The notes: a model not told the origin generated them from the letters alone. DNA of 64,000 nt from Caldifermentibacillus hisashii (GCF_027568575.1 NZ_JANUVP010000012.1); one strand, 5' to 3'. Numbered from the stretch's first letter, positions 8,532 to 17,992 are shown. Translations and numbers: made by a program.

Positions 8532-10589
8532 ATGGGTGATTCAAAGAACTTCAAGAAGTTGAGTGGGAATCGTAAAACAGATCAACTCAATCAGTTCCGT
8601 GTTACCAATAAAGGAAAGAGGCTAACGTCTAATGAAGGGGTAAAGATCTCCAACAATGAATATACATTAAAAGCAGGAGTTCGTGGTCCAAATTTAATGG
8701 AGGATATCCATTTCTTTGAAAAACAAATGCATTTCGACCATGAAAGGATACCTGAGCGAGTTGTACAGGCAAGAGGGTTTGGGGCGCATGGCGAGTTTGA
8801 ATGTTATAAATCAATGCAGCAATATACAAAAGCTTGTTTTCTTCAAGAACGTGGGGCAAAGACGCCTGTTTTTGTCCGGTTTTCAAATTTGCAAGGAAAT
8901 AAAGGGTCGAGTGATACAACACTAGGGCCACGTGGGTTTTCAACTAAGTTTTATACGGAAGATGGGAATTATGATTTACTAATGTTTTCGGTACCGGTCT
9001 TCATACTCCACGATGCCTATAAGTTTGCGGATGCGATTCATGCACTGAACCCAGAGCCCCATAATGATATCCCGCAAGCATCCTCTGCACATGATAATTT
9101 TTGGGATTTTGTTGTGAACAATCCGGAATCAACTCATTTCGTTATGTGGGCAATGTCAGATCGAACGGCTCCAAGAAGTTGGCGAATGATGCAGGGGTTT
9201 AGTATAAATACATTTCGTTTTGTAAATGAAAGTGGGAAATCAACATATGTCAGATTTCAATGGAAACCTGTCCTTGGTGTCCATTCTTTATTGTTAGATG
9301 AAGCACAAATCATTGCCGGTATTGATCCCGACTATCATCGCAGGGATTTGTGGGATGCGATTGAATACGGCGCATTCCCTGAATATGAACTAGGTGTGCA
9401 GATAATTGAAGAAGGGGATTCGGCTGAATTTGATTTCGATATTTTAGATCCGACAAAGCTATGGCCGGAAGAGGTTGTCCCTGTAGACGTTATTGGTAAA
9501 ATGACTTTAAATCGGAATGTAGATAATTATTTTTCAGAAGTAGAACAAGTGGCATTTAATCCGGCCAATGTCATTCCGGGAATAGATTTTTCAGATGATC
9601 CGATTTTACAAGGAAGATTATTTGCCTATAGGGACACACAAATGCATCGACTGGGTAGCCCAAACTTTAATGAAATCCCGATTAATCGTTCGGTTTGCCT
9701 GGTTCATAATTATATGCAAAGGGGATATATGAAGCAATTCATTTCTGTTGACAGAGTAAATTACCAGAAAAATTCTCTGGCCAATAATTTTCCAGTTCCA
9801 TCTCATCCAAGCGAAGGCGGCTATACGCATTATCCGGAGAAGGTCGAGGGCTATAAAGTTAAAGCTGTCCCTGATTCATTTAAAGATTACTTTTCTCAGC
9901 CAAAAATTTTCTGGAATAGTTTATCGTTTATTGAAAAACAACATTTGGTTCAAGCACTTTGTTTTCAACTCAGTAAAGTTCAAAGTCACTCAATTCGTGA
10001 GAAAGCTATACAAATGCTTAGCCATGTGGATGCAGGAATGGCCACCATGATAGCTGATTATGTAGGAATCGAGCCGCCAAGCGGAGTTAACCAAGTTTCA
10101 GTCACATCTCATTTCCCATCCTTAAGTATAGCAAATGCAACGAAATATCCAATAACGTTAAGAGTTGGCATTTTGATAGGTCATAATTTTGACGATGAAG
10201 AAGTAGGGGATGTCATTCATGCACTCAAGAAACACGGCATCTTTATAGATTTTATTAGTGAAAAGCTGGGAACAATAACTGGAGTTGACGGAACAAAAAT
10301 CACTGTCAGCCAAACTTTTTTAACAACAAATCCGAATTTATATGATGCACTTTATGTTGTTGGAGGAAGTTCGAAACGAGAAAAGAAATTCAACCAAGAG
10401 ATGATGAATTTTTCCATAGAAGTATATAAACATTATAAACCAATCGGAGTTGCAACGAATGCTGAGAAATATCTTCCGGTATCGGGAGAAAATAATTTAT
10501 TGGGCGTTGTATTTGCTAAAAATAATCCGAACTTTAAAGATGAATTTATTGCTGTCATTGCAGAGAGGCGATTTTGGGAACGGGTCTGA
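8532..10589 (+). CDS. clade-2 large-subunit catalase-like protein with altered distal haem pocket
   Basis: At 685 aa it matches the length and layout of KatE/HPII catalases: an N-terminal arm, the catalase beta-barrel (about 50-440), a wrapping and helical region, and a C-terminal flavodoxin/amidotransferase-like domain (about 545-685). The proximal haem side is intact: the Arg and Tyr of GRLFAYRDTQ (Tyr near 366) are present. The distal side is not. In a gapless comparison with the HPII segment, the essential His position is Gln79 (ERVVQARG) and the essential Asn position is Phe152 (DLLMFSVPVF, where active enzymes have VGNN). The usual TVRD is TTLG. The frame is complete, with a good GAGGGGG ribosome-binding site. 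It may bind haem but should lack normal catalase activity. The stop codon falls inside a REP-like element. Confidence 0.85.
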   Translation: MGDSKNFKKLSGNRKTDQLNQFRVTNKGKRLTSNEGVKISNNEYTLKAGVRGPNLMEDIHFFEKQMHFDHERIPERVVQARGFGAHGEFECYKSMQQYTKACFLQERGAKTPVFVRFSNLQGNKGSSDTTLGPRGFSTKFYTEDGNYDLLMFSVPVFILHDAYKFADAIHALNPEPHNDIPQASSAHDNFWDFVVNNPESTHFVMWAMSDRTAPRSWRMMQGFSINTFRFVNESGKSTYVRFQWKPVLGVHSLLLDEAQIIAGIDPDYHRRDLWDAIEYGAFPEYELGVQIIEEGDSAEFDFDILDPTKLWPEEVVPVDVIGKMTLNRNVDNYFSEVEQVAFNPANVIPGIDFSDDPILQGRLFAYRDTQMHRLGSPNFNEIPINRSVCLVHNYMQRGYMKQFISVDRVNYQKNSLANNFPVPSHPSEGGYTHYPEKVEGYKVKAVPDSFKDYFSQPKIFWNSLSFIEKQHLVQALCFQLSKVQSHSIREKAIQMLSHVDAGMATMIADYVGIEPPSGVNQVSVTSHFPSLSIANATKYPITLRVGILIGHNFDDEEVGDVIHALKKHGIFIDFISEKLGTITGVDGTKITVSQTFLTTNPNLYDALYVVGGSSKREKKFNQEMMNFSIEVYKHYKPIGVATNAEKYLPVSGENNLLGVVFAKNNPNFKDEFIAVIAERRFWERV

Positions 10590-10660
10590 CCCACGGTACA
10601 AGCTAGACCCGGCTAAAGGTGTCTGTCCCTTCGTACATGTAAACAGTTGAGACAGACCCT
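10582..10660. repeat. REP-like double-hairpin element between convergent genes
   Basis: Two adjacent hairpin arms are visible: GGGTCT...AGACCC (10582-10610) and GTCTGTC...GACAGAC (10621-10657). The ends form an imperfect terminal inverted repeat. The GTGTCTGTCCC core looks like the extragenic palindromes of Bacillaceae that are linked to REP-associated transposases; that link is inference. The element supplies the stop codons of both the catalase-like gene (TGA at 10587) and the convergent DUF2809 gene (10613). Confidence 0.55.
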
Positions 10661-11053
10661 ATCTACAAGAGCTGCAGTAATGATCCCTACCGTATATCGA
10701 AACAAATCCACAACAAGAAATCCTTTCCCTAAAATTAATGAGCCCAGTACAGTCCCCCGAATCTGATTAACCCAAACTGCTTGATACAGTTGACTAAATT
10801 CGATAGTATAGCTAAACAAAAAACTAAGAATAATAGCTGTTAACCGGCTCCTTCCCACGAATAGGAACCGAAAACCGAAATACACCATTTCAGCCCAAAT
10901 TGTATCCCCGGCATTTTCTGCAATAAATAATGGGAGCAACTGACTGTACTTCCTCGATGCTAGCCCTAATAAGATGGTAATCACCACAGCAATCAAATAA
11001 GTGAATCGCGGGTGATGGGTAAAACGGTTCAAAAACCTCTTTTTTTTATGCAC
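10613..11053 (-). CDS. DUF2809 family membrane protein
   Basis: A 146-aa integral membrane protein with about four hydrophobic segments (LIAVVITILLGLA, VYFGFRFLFVG, LTAIILSFLFSYTIEFSQL and a C-terminal helix). The segment SFLFSYTIEFSQLYQ with the following IRGTVLGSLILGKGFLVVD fits the DUF2809 family, whose function is unknown. The start is GTG with GAAGGGG upstream. The last dozen or so residues (CLNCLHVRRDRHL) are encoded by the REP-like element, so the original C-terminus has probably been replaced. Confidence 0.65.
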   Translation of the reverse strand: MHKKKRFLNRFTHHPRFTYLIAVVITILLGLASRKYSQLLPLFIAENAGDTIWAEMVYFGFRFLFVGRSRLTAIILSFLFSYTIEFSQLYQAVWVNQIRGTVLGSLILGKGFLVVDLFRYTVGIITAALVDRVCLNCLHVRRDRHL

Positions 11054-11144
11054 TTCGATTCCCCTTCGATATTGAGATTCCCACTATGTAAAATTTACTA
11101 ATCACCTTAATCATTTGCCTGCTCCAGTCAGGCACCGCCGTATA

Positions 11145-11342
11145 CTAATTGCTCATAAAATTTTTCATCTGTCCAATATGATGTTGATCATGCCAAATAA
11201 AATCGTTAACATATTGATGTATAGTAAATAGATTTCCGTCTGCATCTTCATGTGCTTTCATGAAATCTTCATCAGTAAATGATTTTAATAGACTTAAAAT
11301 TTCCCCGCAATATTGAACCGCCTCCAATGATAATTCCTTCAA
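11145..11342 (-). pseudogene. DinB/YfiT-like fragment
   Basis: A 65-residue frame ending HDQHHIGQMKNFMSN resembles the C-terminal helix of the DinB four-helix metal-binding superfamily, where the last His ligand lies in an HxxHH-type motif. Family members are about 150-170 aa, so the N-terminal two thirds is missing. A stop codon lies in frame just upstream of the TTG at 11342, and no good ribosome-binding site is seen. Most likely a remnant. Confidence 0.45.
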
Positions 11343-11808
11343 ACAGCATTTTTAAATCGTTAATCCGTCTTTCTTTTTCTTTTGGCAACTTTACATAAAC
11401 GCTACAGAGTATAATATTAACATAATCGTGATTCGAATTTTCAAAAATATTATATCATAACCAAACAAATGTTTCAATTAATTTCTGTTTATGTAAATAT
11501 TTACACCATAGCTTCTTAAATATAATTTTAATCTGTTTCATTTGAACAAAATATTGCATCTGTGAGTCAAAATATATATAAATTATGAAATTTTGCTTAA
11601 GTTTTCATAAATGAATAATGAAATATGGCTTTAGTATTTGCCAAATTCAATTATAATGGAAGTAACAGATGTTTGGAAAAAAGTATGGAACGACAACAAG
11701 AAAGTGATTACACTAATATTATATATAACAATTGTTTATTGTGATTTATTGGGAAATGTAAATGATGATCAAATAAAAATAATTGAATAACTTTGTAGGG
11801 GTTTTAAA
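11343..11808. other. AT-rich intergenic region
   Basis: No gene, strong hairpin or repeat is seen in this very AT-rich stretch. The promoter of the helicase gene should lie in its 3' part. The AT content matches the gene that follows and contrasts with the jet operon. Confidence 0.5.
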
Positions 11809-14616
11809 ATGGAAACAGATAAACGGTTAATTGTAAATTCTAATAATGGCAATTTACTAAATGAATTAATCAAATCATTAAATGAGTGTGAATCTTTCTA
11901 TTTTAGTGTGGCCTTTATTAATTTCAGTGGTCTTCAGTTACTTTTAGATTCCTTAAAAGAAGCGGAGTATAGAGAGATAAAAGGAAAAATAATTACTTCT
12001 ACATATTTAAATTTCACCGAGGTCAAGGCGCTAGAGAAAATTCGTACCTTTAATAATATAGACTTAAAGGTATTTCATAATTTTGATGAAAAAGGGTTTC
12101 ATACAAAAGTTTACATTTTTGAATATCAAGATACATTTAAAATAATCATTGGATCCGCAAATATTACGCAAAGTGCATTAAAAAGTAATATTGAGTGGAA
12201 TGTTGAAATTGTCTCCAAAAATGAATCGAATTTTATAAAAGAAGTTTTAAAAGAATATAACTATTTGTGGAAAATAAGTGAAGAAGCAACTGATGAATTT
12301 TTAAACGAATATCAAAACTTCCTAAAGACAATAAACAAGTCAAGGCCAATGTCTCAATTAACATTTGAAAGAAATTATATTGTTCCCAATCGAATGCAAA
12401 AAAGGGCGATTGAAAGCCTTGAGCGATTGAGAAATTATGGAGAATCGAAAGCGTTGGTTATTGCTGCGACTGGAACAGGAAAAACATATATGTCAGCTTT
12501 TGATGTGAAAAATTATAAGCCTAAAAAACTACTATTTGTCGTTCATAGGGAAGAAATTTTAAAGAAAGCGCTGGAGACATTCAAATTTTTATTACCCAAT
12601 GAAAATATTACTTTTGGATTGTTAACAGGAAATACAAAAGACAAGAATGCTGATTATATTTTTTCAACGATTCAAACTCTTTCTAGATGTTATCACGAAT
12701 TTGGAAAAGAAGAGTTCGAATATATTATTTACGATGAGGCTCATCACACAACAAGTCCCAGTTATCAAATTGTTATGAATTATTTCATCCCAAAATTTAT
12801 GCTAGGGATGACCGCAACACCTGAACGTAGTGACAATATGAATGTGTTTGAACTATTTAATAATAATGTGGCTATTGAAGTTCGATTACATGAGGCTTTA
12901 GAAGAAAATTTAATTATCCCTTTCCATTATTTTGGAATTACAGATATTGAGGGGATAGATTTAAGTGATGTGGATATTGACGATATTGCCGAAATAACAA
13001 AGCGGTTAAATGTAAATAAACGGGTAGATTTCATTATTGAAAGAATGAATTTTTATAGTCATGATGGGGACAAACGAAAATGTTTAGGGTTTTGCGCAAG
13101 TATCGAACATGCAAAGTATATGGCTGATGAGTTTACTAAGCGAGGTTATCCTAGTGTCTATTTACATGGTGAACATTCCCCTGATGAAAGAACTTATTTT
13201 ATTAATCGATTAGAAGATGATAAGGATGAACTTCAAGTTATTTTTTCTGTAGATATTTTTAACGAAGGAGTGGACATTCCCTCAATTAATACCGTCCTCA
13301 TGTTACGGCCGACAAGTTCTCCTATTGTTTTTATTCAGCAGTTAGGTAGGGGATTAAGAAAGCATGAAAGTAAGTCATTTTTGACGGTTCTTGATTTTAT
13401 TGGCAATCACTCAAAGGTTTTCTTAATTGCAATAGCTTTGAATGGAAGTCGTTATTACGATAAAGAAAGCTTAAAAGTGGCAGTGTCTACAGGATTTGCC
13501 AATATGCCGGGTGCAACTCATATTCAAATGGATGAAATATCGAAAGAACGCATTCTCGAACAAATTGATCGGGAAAATTTTAATTCATTAAAATATTTAC
13601 GTGAGGAGTATTTTGAATTTAAAAAAATGAATCAAAGGAAAATTCCTTATCTTTTAATGGATTATTTAAAATATGATGGCGCACCCGATCCAGTAAAATT
13701 TATTAATCGAGAAAAGACCTATTTACACTTCCTTGCAAAAACTGAGAAGAAAGAAGGAATCAAAAAATTATTACTGAATGATGCCTTTGAAAGAACTTTA
13801 AAAGATTTGTCAGCAAGACTACCTTTAAAGCGAATCTATGAGTTTGTTATTCTTAAAATTTTGCTTGAGCAACATGAAATTACGATGAAAGAGGCAAAAA
13901 GCGAGATTTTAAAACACGTTGAAAAGGTTGATGACGATAGTATTCGCCATGCTTTTGAAGTGTTGAACCAGGATTATTGTGATAGAGGACAAATTAATCG
14001 GGGTGCCAAACTTCTTGAAATTAAAAATGGTAAAGTGTCAAGAACAGAAATGTTTTATCTTGTCCTTCAACATGACCAATATCGTAAATATATAAAAGAT
14101 GTCATTCATTATGGCATATTTAGATATGAGAAGGAATTCAAACGGGATTATTATGGTGTACCTCATTTCAAATTATATGAACAATATCAAATGATGGATG
14201 TCGCCCTTTTATCAAATTATCGCAAAGTACACAGTTCGTTTAGAGGATCCGGTCTCTTAACAAATGGAAATGAATATTTTCTTTTTATTGATTTGCATAA
14301 AGAAGCTAATATTAAAGAAAGTATTAATTACAAAGATAAATTTATTGATAGGCGGTATTTTCAATGGCAAACCCCAAATAGCACGGCACAATCTTCTGAA
14401 AGAGGGCAAAGTATTATTTTCAATCAAGTGCGGGGTATCCATCTTCATTTATTTGCTCGGAAATATCGGGAAATAGATGGAAAAACAGAACCGTATATTT
14501 ACATTGGTAAGGGGAATACGGTTCATTATGAAGGAGAAAAGCCAATTACAGTAAAACTTGAACTGGAGCATGAAATTCCTGCCAATCTATATACTGAATT
14601 TACACAAATGGTATAG
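11809..14616 (+). CDS. PLD nuclease-SF2 helicase-DUF3427 fusion protein
   Basis: A 935-aa three-domain protein. Residues 1-170 form a phospholipase-D-like nuclease half with HTK (98-100) and GSAN (115-118), the HxK...GS.N signature. Residues 195-560 are a superfamily 2 helicase: Walker A ATGTGKT (220-226), DEAH near 309-312, MTATPER, and motif VI QQLGRGLR. The C-terminal part (about 700-935) matches the DUF3427 domain often attached to such helicases. Related proteins are known from restriction and defence neighbourhoods, so a role in attacking foreign nucleic acid is inferred, not shown. Base composition is clearly AT-richer than the flanks, suggesting transfer. The next gene is a convergent NUDIX hydrolase that shares a terminator with it. 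Confidence 0.85.
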   Translation: METDKRLIVNSNNGNLLNELIKSLNECESFYFSVAFINFSGLQLLLDSLKEAEYREIKGKIITSTYLNFTEVKALEKIRTFNNIDLKVFHNFDEKGFHTKVYIFEYQDTFKIIIGSANITQSALKSNIEWNVEIVSKNESNFIKEVLKEYNYLWKISEEATDEFLNEYQNFLKTINKSRPMSQLTFERNYIVPNRMQKRAIESLERLRNYGESKALVIAATGTGKTYMSAFDVKNYKPKKLLFVVHREEILKKALETFKFLLPNENITFGLLTGNTKDKNADYIFSTIQTLSRCYHEFGKEEFEYIIYDEAHHTTSPSYQIVMNYFIPKFMLGMTATPERSDNMNVFELFNNNVAIEVRLHEALEENLIIPFHYFGITDIEGIDLSDVDIDDIAEITKRLNVNKRVDFIIERMNFYSHDGDKRKCLGFCASIEHAKYMADEFTKRGYPSVYLHGEHSPDERTYFINRLEDDKDELQVIFSVDIFNEGVDIPSINTVLMLRPTSSPIVFIQQLGRGLRKHESKSFLTVLDFIGNHSKVFLIAIALNGSRYYDKESLKVAVSTGFANMPGATHIQMDEISKERILEQIDRENFNSLKYLREEYFEFKKMNQRKIPYLLMDYLKYDGAPDPVKFINREKTYLHFLAKTEKKEGIKKLLLNDAFERTLKDLSARLPLKRIYEFVILKILLEQHEITMKEAKSEILKHVEKVDDDSIRHAFEVLNQDYCDRGQINRGAKLLEIKNGKVSRTEMFYLVLQHDQYRKYIKDVIHYGIFRYEKEFKRDYYGVPHFKLYEQYQMMDVALLSNYRKVHSSFRGSGLLTNGNEYFLFIDLHKEANIKESINYKDKFIDRRYFQWQTPNSTAQSSERGQSIIFNQVRGIHLHLFARKYREIDGKTEPYIYIGKGNTVHYEGEKPITVKLELEHEIPANLYTEFTQMV

Positions 14617-14645
14617 TCTTCTCGTATTTGAGAAGACTACTTTTC
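14614..14645 (+). terminator. terminator between convergent helicase and NUDIX genes
   Basis: TAGTCTTCTC and its complement GAGAAGACTA form a perfect 10-bp stem with a 6-nt loop, followed by CTTTTC. It overlaps the stop codons of both genes. Confidence 0.8.
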
Positions 14646-15032
14646 ATTCATTAATAATTTTACTGCTGGGATATCTGCGGGTGCCCAAACAAGTGAATTT
14701 AGATTTTCCTTTTTTAGCCAAATGAATTTTGAATGTTCAACTGGTACAGGATTTCCTTCAATAATTTTTGCCTTTATTGCAATTAAATGAATAATAAAAG
14801 TTTCGTATTCATGAATGTTTTCATTATGAATATCAAAAGTCTCAATTTTACATTTAAATTCTTCTTCTATTTCTCGCTTTAGTGCCGTAAAAACATCCTC
14901 ATCCGCTTCGACCTTGCCACCGGGAAATTCCCAATGATTTGAAATTGACATTTTCGGTGACCTTAATGCACAAAGAATCTCACCTTGGTCATTTTCTATA
15001 ACGCCTGCAACTACTTTAATTTTCTTTTTCAT
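14637..15032 (-). CDS. NUDIX hydrolase, MutT/NudG-like (deoxy)nucleoside triphosphate pyrophosphohydrolase
   Basis: A 131-aa protein with a clear NUDIX box: GGKVEADEDVFTALKREIEEE, preceded by HWEFPGG. The G-x5-E-x7-RE-U-x-EE core is present, though the Gly near the end of the motif reads Lys. The N-terminal VVAGVIENDQGEILCALR is typical of MutT/CTP pyrophosphohydrolase enzymes that clean oxidised or modified nucleotides. The start at MKKKIKVV is chosen because GAGGAG precedes it. It converges on the PLD-helicase gene and shares its low GC. A joint role is possible but is inference only. Confidence 0.82.
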   Translation of the reverse strand: MKKKIKVVAGVIENDQGEILCALRSPKMSISNHWEFPGGKVEADEDVFTALKREIEEEFKCKIETFDIHNENIHEYETFIIHLIAIKAKIIEGNPVPVEHSKFIWLKKENLNSLVWAPADIPAVKLLMNEK

Positions 15033-15154
15033 AATAAATCTCCTCATAAAAAACTAGATATATTTATTATAATATACTCTTAGTTTCGTACCTAAAAATA
15101 TTTGTGGTTAAAAATAAAAATAGCAATAAAAAAGCCGCATAAACACTGATTATT

Positions 15155-15204
15155 TGTTATGATTAGAGTACTAATCCAATGTTATGATTAGAGTACTAAT
15201 CCAA
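15155..15204. repeat. exact 25-bp tandem duplication with an internal palindrome
   Basis: Two identical, directly adjacent 25-bp units (15155-15179 and 15180-15204) begin TGTTATGATTAGAG and each contain the inverted repeat GATTAG-AGTA-CTAATC. They lie about 240 bp upstream of the ABC transporter operon. They could be tandem operators or a recent slippage duplication. Confidence 0.8.
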
Positions 15205-15444
15205 AATAAACTAAAGGATATGTTTTATACAGGAAATAAGTAAGGAGATTTCAAACTCATGAGGTTTCCAATTATAGGGAGGCCATGTAAATTTTCAAAT
15301 TCCGCTTCCTTTGCCACAAGAAGGGCTTTCCAAAATTATATGTTAATCGGAGGAAATCGACAAATAATATGAAAAATAAACGGACAAGGCCTATTTTCCT
15401 TATCCCGAAAATAATTATAAAGTTAAGAAAAGCAGGTGATATTC

Positions 15445-16221
15445 ATGAGTGAGGAAGTCTTATCAATTCGTAATTTGCGTAAAAATTTTGGAGAGAAGGA
15501 AGTTTTGAAAGGGGTGGATCTGGACGTTTACCGTGGGCAAATTATCGGATATATCGGTCCAAACGGTGCGGGGAAGAGTACGACGGTCAAGATTTTGCTC
15601 GGTTTGGAAGGGGATTATTCCGGGGAAATAAAAATATTTGGCCGTGATATTTCTAATGGTGATATTAGCTATAAGAAAAAAATTGGGTATGTACCCGAGA
15701 TGGCCGATGTTTATGATAATTTAACAGGTTATGAGTATTTAACATTTGTTGGCGAGCTATATGGGCTAAACCATGACTTAGTCGAATATAAGGCCAAAGG
15801 ATTAATGGATCTGTTTGGCATTGGCGAGGTTTTTCATACGAGAATTGCTTCCTACTCAAAAGGGATGAGGCAAAAGCTGCTGATTATTTCAAGCCTTCTT
15901 CATAATCCGGAGCTGCTTTTTCTGGATGAACCGATTAACGGGTTAGATGCGAATAGTGTTATGGTCTTTAAGGAAATATTGGCTGAACTGGCTGCACAGG
16001 GAAAAACGATTTTTTATTCATCTCATATTATGGATGTCGTTGAAAAAATCAGCAGTCGTATTGTTTTGTTGAATGACGGACAGATTGTTGCAGATGGATC
16101 TTTTGCCGAGTTACAAAAGAAACAGGGCGGAACACTGGAAGAAATTTTCAATCAATTAACCGGGTTTCATAACCATGCAGAGATTGGAAGAAGATTCGTT
16201 TCGCTCGTTCAAGAGGTGTAA
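15445..16221 (+). CDS. ABC transporter ATP-binding protein
   Basis: A 258-aa ABC ATPase of the exporter (Ecs/NatA-like) type. Walker A is GPNGAGKST near residue 40, the signature is reduced to SYSKGMRQK, Walker B is LLFLDEP, and the switch His is in YSSHIMD. ATG at 15445 is preferred over GTG at 15436 because AGGTGAT sits just before it. It is followed after two bases by its membrane partner. The substrate cannot be read from the sequence. Confidence 0.85.
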   Translation: MSEEVLSIRNLRKNFGEKEVLKGVDLDVYRGQIIGYIGPNGAGKSTTVKILLGLEGDYSGEIKIFGRDISNGDISYKKKIGYVPEMADVYDNLTGYEYLTFVGELYGLNHDLVEYKAKGLMDLFGIGEVFHTRIASYSKGMRQKLLIISSLLHNPELLFLDEPINGLDANSVMVFKEILAELAAQGKTIFYSSHIMDVVEKISSRIVLLNDGQIVADGSFAELQKKQGGTLEEIFNQLTGFHNHAEIGRRFVSLVQEV

Positions 16222-16223
16222 TA

Positions 16224-17879
16224 ATGGAGACGAGAGATTTTAAAAGATTAAAAGTGTTGGACAAGTTGCAATGGTTTTTTGACCGCATGGGTGTCAATTA
16301 TTCGGTAATGAGGAAAATTTTACAAGTGAAGATGATTATGGATGAGCGTAGAGTCCCAACGATCTTCAACCAAAATAAGAAAAAAGACGGGACCGTGAAA
16401 AAAGAAAGCAATGGATTCATCAAATCGTTATGGGTCTACTTATTGATGAGTTTATTTTTGCTGCCGTTTATTTTTTTAGGCGGGAATTATTTATTTCAAA
16501 TGAGTTTGATTTTTGGGATCATCATGTTTATAGTGATGACGACGATGGTATCGGATTTTTCAACGGTGCTTTTGGATATTCGCGATAAAAATATTTTATA
16601 CACAAGACCAATTGACCGAAAAACAATTAATATGGCGAAAAATGTTCATGTTATGTTTTATTTGCTGTTATTAACTGCTGCACTTGTCGGGATTCCGGTG
16701 CTGGCCGGTTTATTTCGGCACGGCGCGATCTTTTTCCTTATTACTGTTATTGAATTAATTTTACTAAATATGTTTATTGTTGTCATCACGGCGCTGATCT
16801 ATATGGCAATTTTAAAGTTTTTCGACGGTGAGAAACTAAAGGATATAATTAACTATGTACAAATAATACTTTCGCTCTCGATTATGGTTGGCTATCAAGT
16901 TGTTGTGCGTTCATTTGAGCTTGTTAATCTTGATATTGTTTTTATTCCAAAATGGTGGCATCTTTTTATTCCGCCAATCTGGTTTGCAGCACCTTATGAA
17001 ATGTTTTTAAATCACGTGTTCAGTCCGACAATGGTTGTTCTCAGTGTTTTTGCTGTACTGATCCCAATTGCTTCCTTTCTCCTTTATCTTCGGTTGATAC
17101 CTTCATTTGAAAAAAGCTTGGAAAAACTGTCAGCACTTCAAGCGCAAAAAGAAAAGAAACGAGGGAAAATTGGAGAAAGTTTGCTGAAACTGATTTGCCG
17201 AGACCAAACGGAACGCGCGTCTTTTTGCTTTGCCGGCATCATGATGAAAACGGAACGCGATTTTAAGTTAAGAGTCTACCCATCGCTTGGGTTTTCAATT
17301 GTTATTCCATTTATCCTATTTTTTAACCAAATCGCCTCGCAACCTTTTGCCGAAACAGCTGCAAGCAACTTGTATCTTTCCATCTATTTTGCGATGATTG
17401 TCATTCCGTCTGTTGTACTAATGCTAAGTTTTTCCGGCAAATATAAAGGAGCCTGGATTTTTCAAGTGATTCCAGTTCAAAATATGGAAATGATCATTAG
17501 CGGGACATTAAAGGCGTTTCTGGTCAGGTTGTACGTTCCTATCTATGTCCTGTTAAGCGTGATTTTTGCCGCTATATTTGGCGTTCGTATTATACCGGAT
17601 TTGGTCATTGTCTTTTTAACATCGTGTCTGTACACCTTAATTTGCTTTTTGTTCAGAAAAATTACCATGCCGTTTTCAGAACCATTTGAGGCAGCGAAAG
17701 AAAGTGATTCTTGGTATATTTTTGGCCTCATGCTCATCATTTTACCGTTCTTTGGTTTGCATTATTTAAGCTTATATCTTCCGTTTGGAATATATTTATA
17801 TATGATTGTCTTGGCGGTGGCCCTGGTTTTTGGGTGGAGATGGGCGATTGGCTTGAAGTTGAAAAATGTCCGTGTGTAA
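16224..17879 (+). CDS. ABC exporter membrane protein
   Basis: A 551-aa polytopic protein with roughly twelve hydrophobic segments, a cytoplasmic N-terminus of about 65 residues, and a central cytoplasmic stretch rich in Lys (ALQAQKEKKRGKIG). It starts two bases after the ATPase gene with a GAGGTG ribosome-binding site, so the two genes form one unit. Membrane subunits of this size paired with a single ATPase are common in Firmicutes exporters. The closest named family is not evident. Confidence 0.75.
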   Translation: METRDFKRLKVLDKLQWFFDRMGVNYSVMRKILQVKMIMDERRVPTIFNQNKKKDGTVKKESNGFIKSLWVYLLMSLFLLPFIFLGGNYLFQMSLIFGIIMFIVMTTMVSDFSTVLLDIRDKNILYTRPIDRKTINMAKNVHVMFYLLLLTAALVGIPVLAGLFRHGAIFFLITVIELILLNMFIVVITALIYMAILKFFDGEKLKDIINYVQIILSLSIMVGYQVVVRSFELVNLDIVFIPKWWHLFIPPIWFAAPYEMFLNHVFSPTMVVLSVFAVLIPIASFLLYLRLIPSFEKSLEKLSALQAQKEKKRGKIGESLLKLICRDQTERASFCFAGIMMKTERDFKLRVYPSLGFSIVIPFILFFNQIASQPFAETAASNLYLSIYFAMIVIPSVVLMLSFSGKYKGAWIFQVIPVQNMEMIISGTLKAFLVRLYVPIYVLLSVIFAAIFGVRIIPDLVIVFLTSCLYTLICFLFRKITMPFSEPFEAAKESDSWYIFGLMLIILPFFGLHYLSLYLPFGIYLYMIVLAVALVFGWRWAIGLKLKNVRV

Positions 17880-17942
17880 TCATGGATTTATTTGTGGAAA
17901 ATATAAGGTTGATAAAAGCTAGTTCACTTTACTAAAAGATTT

Positions 17943-17992
17943 GGAGGGTCTGTCATTCAAATTTGAAGCAGAGACCCTCCCCGGGGTGTTTT
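17943..17992. terminator. hairpin between convergent ABC exporter and amidase genes
   Basis: GGAGGGTCT pairs with AGACCCTCC (17943-17951 with 17972-17980). The loop holds the smaller palindrome TTCAAATTTGAA. It lies between two convergent stops and ends close to GTGTTTT. Confidence 0.6.

Noticed and set aside
11809..14616. Mokosh-type RNA helicase-PLD defence protein
   Set aside because: The helicase is SF2 with DEAH and MTATPER motifs, the PLD half is N-terminal, and a DUF3427 domain follows. Mokosh helicases are of a different type.
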